A stretch of 64,000 nucleotides of DNA, taken from NCBI GenBank assembly GCA_025738555.1, contig JAOVFP010000003.1:4464001-4528000 (forward strand), written 5' to 3'. A program made the position numbers and the translations under genes. The stretch comes from Cyathus striatus. Its lineage: Eukaryota > Basidiomycota > Agaricomycetes > Agaricales > Nidulariaceae. The notes under the pieces were generated by a model. It was not told the origin of the DNA and did not search any database. It was given only the letters and a program-made list of their open reading frames with translations. Positions 1 through 12,335 of the stretch are shown piece by piece (within the stretch, counting starts at the first letter, position 1; each line of letters starts with the position of its first letter).

Positions 1-228
1 TTTCAAGGTGATCATAGGTGATCATAGGTCATTTCAAGTGCATATTCACCTATTATTACTACTAATGATTTTCAAGGTGATCATAGGTCATTTCAAGTGT
101 GCATTCACATATTATTACTACTAATGATTTCACAGGTGATCATAGGTGATCATAGGTCTCATATATATTAGCAAATGTCACATTGGTCACATATATTCAC
201 ACGCGTCACATCTGTCACATATATTCGC

Positions 229-354
229 ACGCGTCACGCTTTTCACGCGCGTCACGCTTTTCACGCGCGTCACGCTTTTCACGCGCGTCACGCTTTTCAC
301 GCGCGTCACGCTTTTCACGCGCGTCACGCTTTTCACGCGCGTCATGCTTTTTAT
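229..354. repeat. 18-bp tandem array, about 7 copies
   Basis: The unit GCGCGTCACGCTTTTCAC is repeated about seven times with a period of exactly 18 bp. The last copy is diverged. The opposite arm of the foldback element (around 1535-1565) holds only one copy, so the array expanded or contracted after the arms formed. The unit is CpG-rich, unlike most of the repeat DNA here. Confidence 0.9.
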
Positions 355-471
355 GCGCGTCACACACGTCACATTTGTCACACTTTTATCTCTCGTCACG
401 CATGTCACATACTTACATTTGTCACACTTTGCACATCTATCATGTATTTGATGGGTGTTACTCTTTTGATT

Positions 472-1430
472 TTTGATTTATCTGACACAAGATATAACAA
501 CTATAAGTATGTGTACTTAATTTTGCTTTCAACATTTGCTCACACTTGTGGAGCCTGAAGACACAGTAGGAAGGAGAATTATAATGTACTGAACACTTAA
601 CACTAGTGAGAGAAGCTCATCACATGTGTCTGGTTATCTGTATATCTATACCATTGTTCAAATTGTTTCAGACCAGAAGTATCCAAAAGTGCAGAGTACA
701 TTATTAAAGCAAAGAAAACAAACCCACTCCTGTTAAATTGGGGGTTATGACATGTGGCAATTAGTTCATTATAGAAGTGTATCAGTAATAAGCAACTAGA
801 ATAAAACATGTAAAGTGTGTATGTAAGGTCAATGTCATTTTACAATCAAGACTAGAAATGTTATATAATGGGATTGAACATTTTCATATTAAACAATTTG
901 GTAATAGACTCACACATGGACAAAAAATGTGAAAGAATGGTGAAATATGTGATTCTACATCACATCAAACTTACACATCTCAGTTATTACATGATCTATT
1001 GGTTATAATGATATATTCAATACTCACTATTTAGTTTTATCTACTTACTCTGTATGACTATATAATAGTTTGATTTACTGATACAGAGAGGTAATGAGAA
1101 CTATCTTCACTCTTATTGATATTGTGTCACAATCAGTTTCACTTCTACACTGCCATATGTATTCACACCTCTGATATATGTTGTTTATACTTATACTCAG
1201 ATAGCATGACTTCATCTTTGAGACAAGCATATGACTATTGGCAGGATCAACCAGGTAACTACTCAGATGGAATCAGAAAGTGGTTCATGCATATACTATT
1301 GCTCAGTATGTCCTACTTAACATAGTTATCAAATTTAGATATGTCGTCAATGTCAAAGGCCAAATTACATCACTGAGCTGCAAAGTGACAAATGTAACAT
1401 ATGCAAAGAGTATGATGAGTGATAATGTGA
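472..1430. other. Spacer of foldback element, no gene seen
   Basis: AT-rich sequence between the two arms. The open frames are short and show no recognisable motif or splice structure. I see no transposase. Confidence 0.6.
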
Positions 1431-1619
1431 ATCAAAAGAGTAACACCCATCAAATACATGATAGATGTGCAAAGTGTGACAAATGTAAGTATGTGACATG
1501 CGTGACGAGAGATAAAAGTGTGACAAATGTGACGTGCGTGACGCGCGTGAAAAGCGTGACGCGTGCGAATATATGTGACAGATGTGACGCGTGTGAATAT
1601 ATGTGACCAATGTGACATT

Positions 1620-2060
1620 TGCTAATATATATGAGACCTATGATCACCTATGATCACCTGTGAAATCATTAGTAGTAATAATATGTGAATGCACACTTGA
1701 AATGACCTATGATCACCTTGAAAATCATTAGTAGTAATAATAGGTGAATATGCACTTGAAATGACCTATGATCACCTATGATCACCTTGAAAATCATTAG
1801 TAGTAATAATAGGAGAATACACACTTGAAAAAGCCTATGATCACCTATGATCACCACTACATTCATTAGTAACCCATAGATTCATTAGTAGTAACAATAT
1901 ATGAATACACACTTGAAATGGCCTAAGATCACCTATGATCACCTTGGAAACTATTAGTAGTAATAGTATATGAATATGCACTTGAAATAACCTATGATCA
2001 CCTATGATCACCACTACATTCATTAAGTAACCCATAGATTCATTAGTAAATATATAATAG
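1620..2060. repeat. Tandem 60-90 bp repeats extending the right arm
   Basis: About five imperfect copies of a unit containing CATTAGTAGTAATAAT, a short spacer with CACTTGAAA, and CCTATGATCACCTATGATCACC. Unit length varies from about 61 to 90 bp. They are the complement of the repeats that open the window at 1-160. Confidence 0.75.
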
Positions 2061-2117
2061 TAGAGGCACTCATAAATCCTGGGCTTTTTATGATCAAATT
2101 GGCTAACACCCCTCATA

Positions 2118-3118
2118 AATGAGTGTTGCTGTAATCGCAGAATTGGCTTATTCTTCAATATATTATATACATATGTATTCTACATGGTTATGGTATGCAT
2201 TCATATATTATAACATCTTTGAAATTGACCGTTTCAATGACTTTTTGCAGCCTTGGAAATCTCCGAACAATGTTCCCATGCATTCTCAAAGATGAGAAAG
2301 GTACTTTGTTATGACTTCATTCTCACTAATACATTAGAATATGTAACATAATACTTCTGTATGAACTATATAATATATAATTATTATATTAAATACTATT
2401 TACTTACAGGCATGAACTGAGATCAGCTAAGGCATTTGATAGACACCTACAATGCTCCAATTTTTATGTTATGTTATACCTCTTCTGCACCATCTTTCTT
2501 AATTATTGATAGCAATAAAGCAGTGTATTGGGAAGCTGAACATATAATATAGCTTGAAGGTATCTGGACATGGTCTTACTTTGATGAGCAGTGTACATGT
2601 GATTTTATATTGGAAATGAGACAATATAAACCTTTTAGTGTCAGATATCTATTAATAAAATGTACAAAAGTGAAATAAGAGCATAAACAAAGTTGAATGT
2701 ACAGCACAACGGTCAGAAGAGCATGGGAATTAAAATGGTAATCTCTGAATCATTTGAAAGTTGTCAAAACAGTCAATTTTACAGACATATATGCAGTAGA
2801 TTTACATACCAACATATATTATAAAATAGTGGAATGTATTTATGATGGAAATATCGAAAAATGCGCAGATTATAAGATTATAGTGACCCTTAAGTATGGC
2901 AAACTGAACTATAACTACAGTGAATTTATTAATAGATATGACTCTCCATCCTTGAGAAGGTGTGGAAACACTGTACAGAGATTTCTGAGGCTGCAAAAAG
3001 TCATTGAAACAGTCAATTTCAAAGATGTTATAATATATGAATGCATATCATAACCATGTAGAATACATATGTATATAAAATATTGAAGAATAAGCCAATT
3101 CTGCAATTACAGTGACAC
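2118..3118. mobile_element. Non-autonomous inverted-repeat element (about 1 kb)
   Basis: About 2118-2280 is the diverged reverse complement of about 2960-3118: GCAGAATTGGCTTATTCTTC on the left pairs with GAAGAATAAGCCAATTCTGC on the right, and the similarity runs for about 150 bp. The interior holds no recognisable transposase. A short ORF at 2754-3053 overlaps a diverged direct duplication of the right arm and is unlikely to be a gene. Element limits are approximate; I found no clear target duplication. Confidence 0.6.
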
Positions 3119-3220
3119 TTGTATATGGCAACCAAAGTATGGCACAGGTTTTTAGTACAGTGAATTTATTTATAGTTGGAGTGTCATATGGAGCATCATA
3201 GGATGGAGCATCATACATCA

Positions 3221-3338
3221 TAGTCCCATACCATAGAAGGTCCAAAAAACTTTGTACAGTATGGTTACAGCTGCCAACTGTACTGTAAACAGCTTGCCTT
3301 ATATGGCTGTAAACCATTATGGTATGGTTGGCAGCCCT
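3221..3338. repeat. Terminal segment of a TIR family shared with 17731-17841
   Basis: This about 118-bp stretch ends in GGTATGGTTGGCAGCCCT and aligns over its whole length with 17731-17841, the right end of a defined element in this window. It is probably a solo end or a truncated copy; a matching left end is not evident nearby. Confidence 0.7.
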
Positions 3339-3928
3339 ATTTTCAGTGGCCTGCCTCTTTTGTTGTTGCTCTTTGGGGGCCCTGGTATTGCTAGTTTGTT
3401 GCTAGTAGTGGAAGAGACATGGAGTGATGCCAGCAGTGGTGTCTTAACACACCTGTAGAATAGCACTGCAGCTAAGAAATTGTGAAAAGACACAATATAT
3501 TTCAATAGAACTTCATTTCACAATGCAGACTTGGAGGAGGTCCCGGATTTTGCCCAGGTCCTGAATTGGCCACTGCACAATGCAAGATCTGGTCACAATC
3601 ACATGGATGTTATCCTGTGTGACATTAGCACTTAACCTCTGAAGCTTCCATCAACCACTGGGGCCAACATTAATACATTCACCAACATCCACCATTGTCT
3701 CCAATGATGTCCATAGCACTACAAGGGTTGTCATGGTCATATACTATGTTGAGCTCTTATACATGTGCTCTACCCTCCTCTTTTTCCTGCCCCCCCTTGT
3801 ATCGAATATGAATTACCCAGCTGGCTGCTCTCTCATCTACTCCACGAAAGCACAAGGACCACAAACAACCTTGTCCAGGTACACTACATCAACGTCATAC
3901 TCCACTGCACCACTACTTCCAATATTAC

Positions 3929-4483
3929 ATGATTGCCTCATCCATCTTTTTGGTCATCTCTCTCATCATAACCATTGAACTTGAAAACAGTGCCAGTGGA
4001 TTTCTCAACCAGTCCTTAAAGTGTTACTTTGCCTTCTTCTTCAGCCTGCAGACAACCCAACCCAAGTATACTACCCCTGTGGAAATAAACAACTTCTTCA
4101 TAACCATACATGAGATACACAACATCTTTATGGAAAAGAAGATATCTGCCACAGACCCTACCTGGGAGCAGCTCCGGAAGAACTGGGTGAGGACAGGGAA
4201 GGTCATTGTGAATAGCTTGGTAGATATGGATAGTAAGCAGGCCATGGCATTGTCAGAGGAAGAGGTGGATGCATTGGAGAGCAAGATGAGGGCAAAGGTG
4301 GTTATTATGTGTGAGAGTGAGAAGTTGATTGTGGAGATCTATTTGCTGAAAAAGGAGGAGGGTGATATGAGGATGCAGAGGGCTAAAGAGATATTAACAG
4401 GGTACTTGTCTAAGATGGTGGAGGTTATGAATGTTGATATTGGTGAGGAGGAAGTGCCAACTTCGGAGAGTGTGATTCAATAG
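3929..4483 (+). CDS. Hypothetical protein, 184 aa
   Basis: I do not recognise this ORF. It opens with a hydrophobic stretch (about residues 4-16) that could be a signal anchor, or could be intron or non-coding sequence read through. From about residue 45 onward the composition looks protein-like, with charged, probably helical segments (acidic and lysine-rich from about residue 100 to the end). The start codon is uncertain, and an upstream exon is possible because 3733-3978 is also open in another frame. It lies between decayed repeats and a pseudogene, so it may be a relic exon. There are no TGA interruptions, unlike its neighbours. Confidence 0.35.
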   Translation: MIASSIFLVISLIITIELENSASGFLNQSLKCYFAFFFSLQTTQPKYTTPVEINNFFITIHEIHNIFMEKKISATDPTWEQLRKNWVRTGKVIVNSLVDMDSKQAMALSEEEVDALESKMRAKVVIMCESEKLIVEIYLLKKEEGDMRMQRAKEILTGYLSKMVEVMNVDIGEEEVPTSESVIQ

Positions 4484-5116
4484 GAGGTGTCATTGAGAGA
4501 GGTAGACTTTTTCATTTGTTGCTTTGTCCTCTGCTTTACCAACTTGTTGTTTTTGACAAGCGGAATCAGAATCCATTACTGCCATACATGCATGTTAACT
4601 TCATTACATACATTGAAAGCTAGCTAAAACATCACATACATCACCACTCAACAGCTCTGGTCCACTAATCAGTATCACACGCTTCACATTTTGTCCCCTC
4701 AAGCCCTCCAGGTTCTCTCTGACATTGGCACTCCACATAATCTGACATCATTTCTACCCATCTTCTCTGGGCCTCTAGACATGGCTGGTTGTATAAACAG
4801 GGTATTTTCTTTTGAACACTTTATAAATGGTGCACATAATATTAGCTGACACAGATTCAATGATTGCACAAGTCTATTGCCCATAGAATCATTTCAATAA
4901 TCATACACCAAATGAACTTCGCAATCAATACCTTGCAATAAGTGTTAGTAAGTAGTACTGACACAATAGAGAAGCATCATGTTGAACAAATCAACTAAGC
5001 CTGTCCATAGCCTGTTTCAACATTACATCTCTTATTCATATCCGTTAGCTGATATATTCTACAAGTAGGCATTTCGAGATTGGTTATCCTATATACAGTT
5101 CATTTTAAAACTCAAT
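4484..5116. other. Intergenic, no feature recognised
   Basis: Moderately AT-rich sequence between the hypothetical ORF and the 3' end of the glutamine-synthetase-like pseudogene. No gene, RNA or repeat is recognisable by eye. Confidence 0.5.
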
Positions 5117-6756
5117 TCAGTAAAACTGTACCAACTTCCTCAAATGTTCGCTTTCACTTTCAGAATCCATTTCAAGCATGTCTTCAAGAACCTGTGGGAG
5201 TGTGTCAGCTCTCCGAAAAAAGATGAATAAGCTTGCTACCAACTTGATTCACAGCCAAATATTTCTTACTGCACCATCTCCAAATATATACCTAATTCCA
5301 GAATCACTGGAAAGACTTTTTCAAGCCTCTTCCCAGGTTAGTAGTAACCTCCTTGTAATCCCCAATGTATTTCTCTCCTCTTCGGACATTTTGGCTGCAG
5401 TCTGAGGTCCAGGACAATCTTTAACCTTCAATTGCATATTCGACTGTATTCCCAAGTGCCCACACCCTAATATTGCTGCCAGGACAGGATACAGATTTGC
5501 AGTTCCATCGATAAAGCAAAACTCATATCGTCTCACAGTAATCAACCCAACATTGGTGTACCATATTGGGCATTCCCGATTTTCAGTTCCCCAGCAAATG
5601 TATGTTCCACCAGAATGCATACCATCTACCATCCTCTTGTAGGAGGCCAGTATAGGCATTGCAAATCCCATGATACCGGGAAGATGTTCTAAAACCCCTG
5701 CAAGAAAAGAACTTTCATATAAGGAAAGATCATTGGGATACTTGGTAGATCAGGGTGATTTTATTGAAATATGTGCATGGGCAGAGCTTCCTGTACTCTG
5801 CATGAAGATTTGGGGAGAAAATGTAGCTCTAAGGCCATGTTTGGCTGCGATGTGGAATATTGTTTCTCATGTATGAACTAGTCCATTGGCAGCTTCTAGT
5901 GGCAGTAGCAGGCCAGTCACTACTTCATACTGTGCATAAACTCAATTTTTATGAACTAGGTACAGTGAATAGCTGCTACTCACTTGACCAGATGCTGTTT
6001 CAGCATGATACATCAGAAGCTCTATGCCTGAAAGCTGCAGTGCCTCAGCAATGTCATCCATTACTGTAGCCTCTACTGAACCTGATGCAAGCCCACGAGA
6101 CGCAGAGCAAGAATGATAGCTGACAGCTTCGATTGGGTCTGTAGACTTGATGAGAATAAACTCTGACTCAAATCCAATGAGAAAATCAACGTCAGATATT
6201 GCCTTTGCCTCTCTAAAATCTGATAGATCAGCATCAATGTCATTAGGAAGAATAAGAAATGGCACTGAATTTACAACATGCTGCAAGGCTCTTCATGGAC
6301 AGATGTCTGCTTCCGCAGATAATCTACCATCCTCAGTCTTTACAGGGGACTTTTCTTCAAGCCAGCCCATTACCACCACATGCTTTGGAGCATACCCACA
6401 CAGCCGCAACATAGACAGGTCAAGTACATAGAGATATTTGCCCATCATGGCAAAGCCAGCAGCCAGGCTCTTCAACTGAACATGGCCAAATGATGCCTTG
6501 GAGATACCAATACCAGGCCTTGTCCTGCTCAACAACTGTTTGAAATATTTCACTGGCAGCATGTGATATCAGACAACATTGGTAAGATCAACCCATTGAA
6601 TACACATGTAGCCTGATGACATATGGACAATGAAGGTATAATATGGAATGTAAGGAAGTGCTTACTTGCACCAAGGTCATCTACATTTTTTGTAATAACC
6701 ACAGGAGATGGTGACAATGGATAGTGTTGGGTACTGAACTCATAGCCAGGTGCCAT
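5117..6756 (-). pseudogene. Glutamine-synthetase-like (FluG-type) pseudogene
   Basis: Conceptual translation matches the fungal glutamine synthetase-like family from near the N-terminal beta-grasp region to the end. Visible landmarks are LLSRTRPGIGISKASFG, then VVMGWLEEKSPVKT, the segment FLIGFESEFILIKST (metal-site glutamates), IELLMYHAE, and the C-terminal GGTYICWGTENRECPI and FIDGTANLYPVLAAILG. Two introns are plausible: one ending near 6551 and one at 5930-5983 (54 bp). The main frame carries TGA stops at about 6293, 5869, 5753, 5321 and 5255, several where relatives have arginine. The extreme N-terminus is not recognisable. The intact enzyme family makes glutamine or related amides from glutamate with ATP; this copy cannot. 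Decay resembles that of the transposons around it. Confidence 0.8.
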
Positions 6757-7149
6757 TGTATGTGTGCTGACTGGTAAAAGAGTATTACTAGTATATAAAT
6801 CTAAATGCTAGTCGATGTGATCCTGAGTCAGTTCCTAGTTCGTGTTGTATACCTCCTCAGTTTTCTGTGATGTCTATTGAATACCCCTATCGGCTGGAAT
6901 GATGAGACATGTTCAAATGTTAAGTTCCCTGTAAATTGGTGCCATTGTGAGATGTGCTCTGACAGAAGGATGGCAAATAATGGTGTTAACACATCTCATG
7001 AATGTCAGCACATCTTGAGTCTGAGCATGAGTACTTGAATGTAAAGTATAGTTGCAATATAGGGAGGTGGTGATCCATACTTTATTCCCTGATATGTCAT
7101 AAAATGGAATGCAGCTGAAGCAGTGCTGGAATTTGGTGGCTGGAGAGAC
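6757..7149. other. Flank of KDZ insertion, no gene recognised
   Basis: Sequence between the pseudogene and the KDZ element. A 90-aa frame on the minus strand (6913-7185) runs into the element end, so it is not a real gene across the junction. Nothing else is recognised. Confidence 0.4.
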
Positions 7150-7157
7150 TGTATAGG
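7150..7157. repeat. Left target-site duplication of KDZ element (TGTATAGG)
   Basis: Exact 8-bp match to 33260-33267 immediately outside the inverted repeats. Confidence 0.8.
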
Positions 7158-8340
7158 CATAAGTGTCAGCCAAATTATTCACCAATTAGCCTGAAAATAT
7201 GAGTGCCAGCAATCATATAATCCAGGCAAAATTGAGTGCCATTTTTATAAGGCATATTGGGTGAATACTAAGAAGTGTGTATTGGTGAATATTAGGCAGT
7301 GATCATTGGCACTCATTTGTTTATTGTTAGTCATTAATACAGTATAATATTAGTATAGTATTGGGGCACTCAAATGTGATCATTTAGAGATTAATAGGCA
7401 GTGATCATTGGCACTCATTTGTTTATTTTTAGTGATTACTAGGGTATAATATTAGTATAATATAGGGGCACTCAAATGTGATCATTTGAAGGTTAGCAGG
7501 CAGTGATCATTGACACTCATTTGTTTATTGTTAGTGATTACTAGGGTATAATATTAGTATGATATAGGGGCACTCAAATATGATCATTTAGAGATTAATA
7601 GGCAGTGATCATTGGCACTCATTTTTTTATTGTTAGTGATTACTAGGGTATAATATTAGTATGATATAGGGGCACTCAAATATGATCATTTGGAGATTAA
7701 TAGGCAGTGATCATTGGCACTCATTTGTTTATTGTTAGTGATTACTAGGGTATAATATTAGTATGATATAGGGACACTCAAATGTGATCATTTGGAGATT
7801 AATAGGCAGTGATCATTGGCACTCATTTGTTTATTGTTAGTGATTAAAATATTAGTATAGTATTGGGGCACTCAAATGTGATCATTTAGAGATTAATAGG
7901 CAGTGATCATTGGCACTCATTTGTTTATTGTTAGTGATTACTAGGGTATAATATTAGTGTGATATAGGGGCACTCAATGTGATCATTTTGAGATTAACAG
8001 GCAGTGGTCATTGGCACTCATTTGTTTATAGTTAGTGATTACTTAGGAATAATATTAGTATAATATGAGGACACTCAAATGTGATCATTTGGAGATTAAC
8101 CATTTGTATATAATGAGTGATTACTAAGGTATAATATCTATGTAATATGGAGGCACTTAAATGTATCATTTGGAGATTAATAGGCAGTGATCATTTGCAC
8201 TCATTTATTGATATTTAGTGATTATTAGGGTATAATTTAGTGTAATATGGGGAGACTCATTTGTGATAATTTACAGAATATTAGGGTGTCTGATATTAGT
8301 ATAATATGTAGTGATCATTTTTACTGATTTATTCTCACTG
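7158..8340. repeat. Left TIR with subterminal 102-bp tandem array
   Basis: About 130 bp of unique terminus is followed by roughly ten copies of a 102-bp unit containing GGCAGTGATCATTGGCACTC and CACTCAAATGTGATCATTTG. Unit starts fall at 7297, 7399, 7501, 7603, 7705 and 7807, so the period is exactly 102; later copies are shorter or broken. The palindromic GATC-containing motifs are candidate transposase binding sites. Confidence 0.9.
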
Positions 8341-8369
8341 ATTACTAAGCTATTTAATATGAATTTACT

Positions 8370-8790
8370 CACTCTCTTTCATTATTCCACCTGTCTCAAC
8401 TAACCCCTGCTCACAAAACTATCATTCATTCTCAGTTAATCAAAGTAGTCCACCTGTCTCAATGAACCCCTGCTCACAAAGCTATCTTATATCAATTTAT
8501 TTAATCTCATTTAATTATTTCACCTGACTCAACTTACCCCTGCTTACAAAGCTATTTTATATCAATTTAGTCACTCAGTTAATTATTTATCTTGTCTCCA
8601 GCAACTCATGCTCATAAAGCTTTCATTTATGAATTCAATCAATCTTGGTTAATTTTTTCATTCCACATGAACCAACTCCTGCTCACAAATCCATTTTATA
8701 TCAATTAAATCAATCTTATTCCATTATTCTATTATTTCATTCTGTCTTAAGTTACCTTTGCTCAAAATGCTATTTTATCTATATTAAATC
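8370..8790. repeat. Diverged 80-100 bp tandem repeats
   Basis: Around five or six degenerate copies of a unit carrying CACCTGTCTCAACTAACCCC followed by TGCTCACAAAGCTAT and an AT-rich tail. It follows directly on the left subterminal array and is absent from the right side. Confidence 0.7.
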
Positions 8791-8989
8791 ACTCACATTC
8801 AACATTGCATGAGTGATGTACAAGTATTAGCTGAGATACATTAAACTCATAATGCAATATGTGCTGTTTGGCTGTGGTCTCTCATTATTTGGCATTGGCC
8901 TCGGCTTGTTTTGTGGCTTATTTGTTATGGCCTTCATATTGTTTGGCATTGGTTTGGCCATATCACGGCACATCCAAGGGGTATGATTA

Positions 8990-9726
8990 TATGACGCTCC
9001 ATTGATCAAAATATTACCATACCATAATTTGGTTGCTGTGTGCCGTAGCATTGGAGATTTCGAGTCCTTTTAAGCCAATCCTAATCTATTCAATATTAAT
9101 ATATATTCTATAATGTACATATACTATTATAACTAAAATATATGCCTAGGAAGTCTCTTTTACACAACTTTTACACGTTGTTTCGCATGCGAAGGTTATT
9201 TTCCCACACCTACTCTGCATGCAGAAACTCTTCAATAATACTAGCTAGGCAGTAAGATACATTCATGGATGTCATAAAAGTGAGTTAATACACTTTTATG
9301 GTGTACATAGAGACCTTCGCATGCGAAGGTTATGTTCCCACGATTACTCTGCATGCGGAAACTCTTTAATAATACTTGCTAACTTTTATTACAGGTAATT
9401 TACACCTTATGAATGTCATTAAAAGTAAGTTATACACTATTTTTTAGTTATTATAAAGTTTACTGCCTAGCAAGTAATATTGAAGAGTTTCCGCACGCGA
9501 AGTAGGCGTGGGAAAATGACCTTCGCATGCGAAACAACATATTAAAGTTGTGTAAAAGAGACTTCCTAGGCATATATTTTAGTTATAATAGTGTATGTAC
9601 ATGATAGTATATATATTAATATTGAAAACATAAGGATTGGCTTAAAGCAACTTGAAATCTCCAATGCTACGGCACACAGCAACTGAACTATGGTACAGTG
9701 ATTTTTTGATCAAACGGAGTGTCATA
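8990..9726. mobile_element. Foldback MITE A
   Basis: The ends are inverted copies beginning TATGACGCTCC and ending GGAGTGTCATA. The arms (about 8990-9240 and 9460-9726) pair over more than 200 bp, including GTTGCTGTGTGCCGTAGCAT and a CpG-rich TTCGCATGCGAAGG block. There is no coding capacity. Confidence 0.75.
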
Positions 9727-9766
9727 CTCTGAATGGGAAAATTATGCCGCTCCGAATGGGAAAATA

Positions 9767-11031
9767 TATGACGCTCCATTTGATCAAAAACTCACCGTAC
9801 CATAGTTTGGTTGCCGTAGCAAAGGGGGTGCCGTAGCATTAGACATTTCGTGTTTTTTCTACCCAATTCTTATGTTTTCAGTATTAATATATATTCTATG
9901 ATATACTTCCACTATTATGACGAAAATATACGCCTGAAAAGTCTTTTTTTAAGGTTATTTCACGTGTGAAGGTTGTTTTCCCACGCTTATTGACCGTGCG
10001 GAGACTCTTCAATAATACATTCTAGACAGTAAAATAAATGGATAGATATTGTTAAAGTGAGTTAATGTATGTATATAGCACCTTATAAAAGTTAAAAATT
10101 CAACACATCCCACATCATTAAGCCAATCAACCTAGAGATGTGATAGAATAACAGTACTAGGCTCTTTATTAGCATTAGTATTGGTGATATAAAAATAGGG
10201 CACAACTTTACTTATGATACAGGCCTACCAAATATTGTTGAAGTCTCCGCGCATTGAGAAAGCGTGGGAAAATAACCCTTGTATGCGTGACAATACGAAA
10301 AACAGAGACTTGGAGGGAAAAACAAAACATATCGTGAAGTAATATAGCTTTTGGAGACTATTTTATTGCTACGACGAAACTCAGGAACACCTATAATGAT
10401 ATTTGAGCCTTCAAATTGTCCTTAAAGTCTCCGTTTTTCATGTTGTTTCACACCGAAGGTTTTTTCCCGCGCTTTCTCAAAGCACGGAGACTTCAACAAG
10501 ATGTGCTAGGTGGCCTAGGCCTGTACTGTAGACATATACATCATGAATATCATATAAAGCGAGTTATGCACTATTTTTAGTAGCTATAAAGTCAGATTTT
10601 TGTACCGCTAATGCTAATGACGAGCCTAACAATATACTGTCACTCTATTACTTCTCTGTATTGATGGACTTACTGACAGTGGAATTTTAAAATTTGATTT
10701 GTACAAGTCCCTATGTACACCATAGAAGTACATTAACTCACTTTGATAATATCTATCTATTTATTTTACTGTCTAGCATGTATTATTGAAGAGTCTCCGC
10801 ACGGTCAGCAAGCGTGGGAAAAACATTTTTACATGCGAAATGACAGGAAAAAGAGACATTTCAGGCGTATATTTTCGTTATAATAGCTTAATAATATTAT
10901 ATAATGTGTATTCATATCGAAAACATAAGAATTGGCTGAAAAAAACATGAATTGTCCAATGCTACAGCACCCGCTTTGCTACGGCAACCGAACTACAGTA
11001 CGGTGAGTTTTTGATCAAATGGAGCATCATA
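9767..11031. mobile_element. Foldback MITE B with a nested internal palindrome
   Basis: Same family as MITE A: ends TATGACGCTCCATTTGATC and its inverse. Arms 9767-10020 and about 10780-11031 pair. A further inverted pair lies inside (about 10235-10275 with 10465-10500, AGTCTCCGCGC against GCACGGAGACTT), so the hairpin is compound. No ORF. Confidence 0.75.
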
Positions 11032-11046
11032 CGGAGCGGCATAGTC

Positions 11047-11135
11047 ATACCATAACAGTTTACAGCTGTATTTAGGAGGCTGTTTACGGTATGGTTTTCA
11101 CCCGTAACCATACCATATGAAGATTTTTCAGATCC
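11047..11135. repeat. Short palindromic relic (GGTATGGTT family)
   Basis: Contains CATACCATAACAGTTTACAG and its imperfect inverse, ending in AACCATACCATATGAAG. The motifs match those of the 16369-17841 element ends. Confidence 0.5.
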
Positions 11136-12049
11136 TTGATGCTATGGGGTCTAGCATTCAATTAGTATTACTTATAGTATTTAAAGCAGATCAAGAGTTT
11201 TATTATATACAAGTAGGAGCATACATAAAATATAGTGTTTTTAATGCAAATTTTGTCAAGAGGCAAGTGATATCTATATCATAGACGGCACATAGTACCT
11301 ATTTTGCCGTTCCCACTTATAATACTCGTCACTGCTCTCACATGCAGTACTCTACTGACTACACACAAACCACAGCATGAACCATGCTTGCCTACAACCT
11401 CCCCTGTAATAACCTCGCACAAATTCATAGACCTTCGGCACCGGCTTTATGAGTTCTTGCTTCATTTCAGGGAGTACAGAGTAATGGTGGATTGGGCATG
11501 AGTGAGGACAATGGTATCTGCTAGGGAAGAGATGTCATGTCAGTATAGGCTAGGAAACATATGACAATGCTACGTACCTGCGAAGAGCATTCCCTCCACT
11601 TCATACCTCGCACCTCATACCACTCACTATTCTCACTGGCTCTCCACTGGGTGTTCTTTCGGAATGGGCTTCATGAATTTACCACCATGTGCAATTGAAG
11701 AAGCCGGCGGATGGTGAAGGGGGCGGACTCAGGACGATGAGTAAAAGAGGGGAGGAGGATAAGTGGGGAGGCTAAAGGAGACATAGTAACAGAGGAGGGG
11801 AGGAGAGAGCATTACCCTGCTGTCCCCACCCCTGAATTCCCAAAAATGAATATATATTCACACAAGTCACACGAATTACTGTCATGTGCGTAAGGATGTT
11901 GATGCGACCAATGATTAATATTCCTCCCTGCTTCCTCCCTCCTTGTCGTTCCACTCTTCCCTCCATTCCCACATCTCCGGATCATCTCCTCCCCACATCC
12001 GAATTCCCAGGCTGGTTGGCAGCTTCTGATCTCGCCGTTCTAGTCCCCA
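11136..12049. other. No gene recognised; repeat-like
   Basis: Short frames only. The words GCCGTTCCCACTTA near 11307 and again near 44557 hint at an unidentified dispersed repeat, but I could not define its ends. Confidence 0.35.
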
Positions 12050-12335
12050 GGTCACCACAGCATGACATGCGAACAGCGAAACGTACAAGGGTAAAAGGAA
12101 AGAAGAAGGGAGGAATTACGAGGGGGCAGGGGACACATCAACAGCGAAACGTATGGGGGGGTTAGAAGAGGAAGGGAGGAATGATGAGGGGGCGAGAGAC
12201 ACGCGAACAGTGAAGCGTATGAGGAGTAAGGGGAAGGAGGAAGGGGGGAATGACAAGGGGTTGGGAGACACGCGAACAGTGAAACATACAAGGGGTGAAA
12301 AGAGGAAGGGAGGAATAACAAGGGGGCAGGATACA
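12050..12335. repeat. Purine-rich minisatellite, about four 65-75 bp units
   Basis: Each unit carries ACGCGAACAGTGAAACGTA-like sequence, then AGGGGTAAAAGGA and GGGAGGAATGACAAGGGG. Strong strand asymmetry (G and A on the plus strand) produces spurious long ORFs on both strands. Confidence 0.75.

Larger units (their letters stand above)
1..1792. repeat. Large foldback (inverted-repeat) element, left part cut by window edge
   Basis: Bases 1-471 are the near-exact reverse complement of about 1431-1792, apart from an internal tandem array that is longer in the left arm. The spacer is about 960 bp. Both arms are rich in GTCACA and GGTGATCATAGGT motifs. The right arm continues into further copies of the outer repeat to about 2060, so the left arm probably extends beyond the window. 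Translations of the two arms give mirror-image nonsense ORFs, which I leave out. No transposase is visible in the spacer, so this is non-autonomous or structural DNA. Confidence 0.85.

Noticed and set aside
146..558. Open frames rich in HARHAF/RVTLFT repeats
   Set aside because: They are translations of the 18-bp tandem array in three frames and are mirrored on the opposite arm; repeat artefact.
7158..8340. Possible CRISPR-like array because of regular 102-bp repeats
   Set aside because: There are no unique spacers; whole units repeat, and the array is mirrored at the other transposon end.
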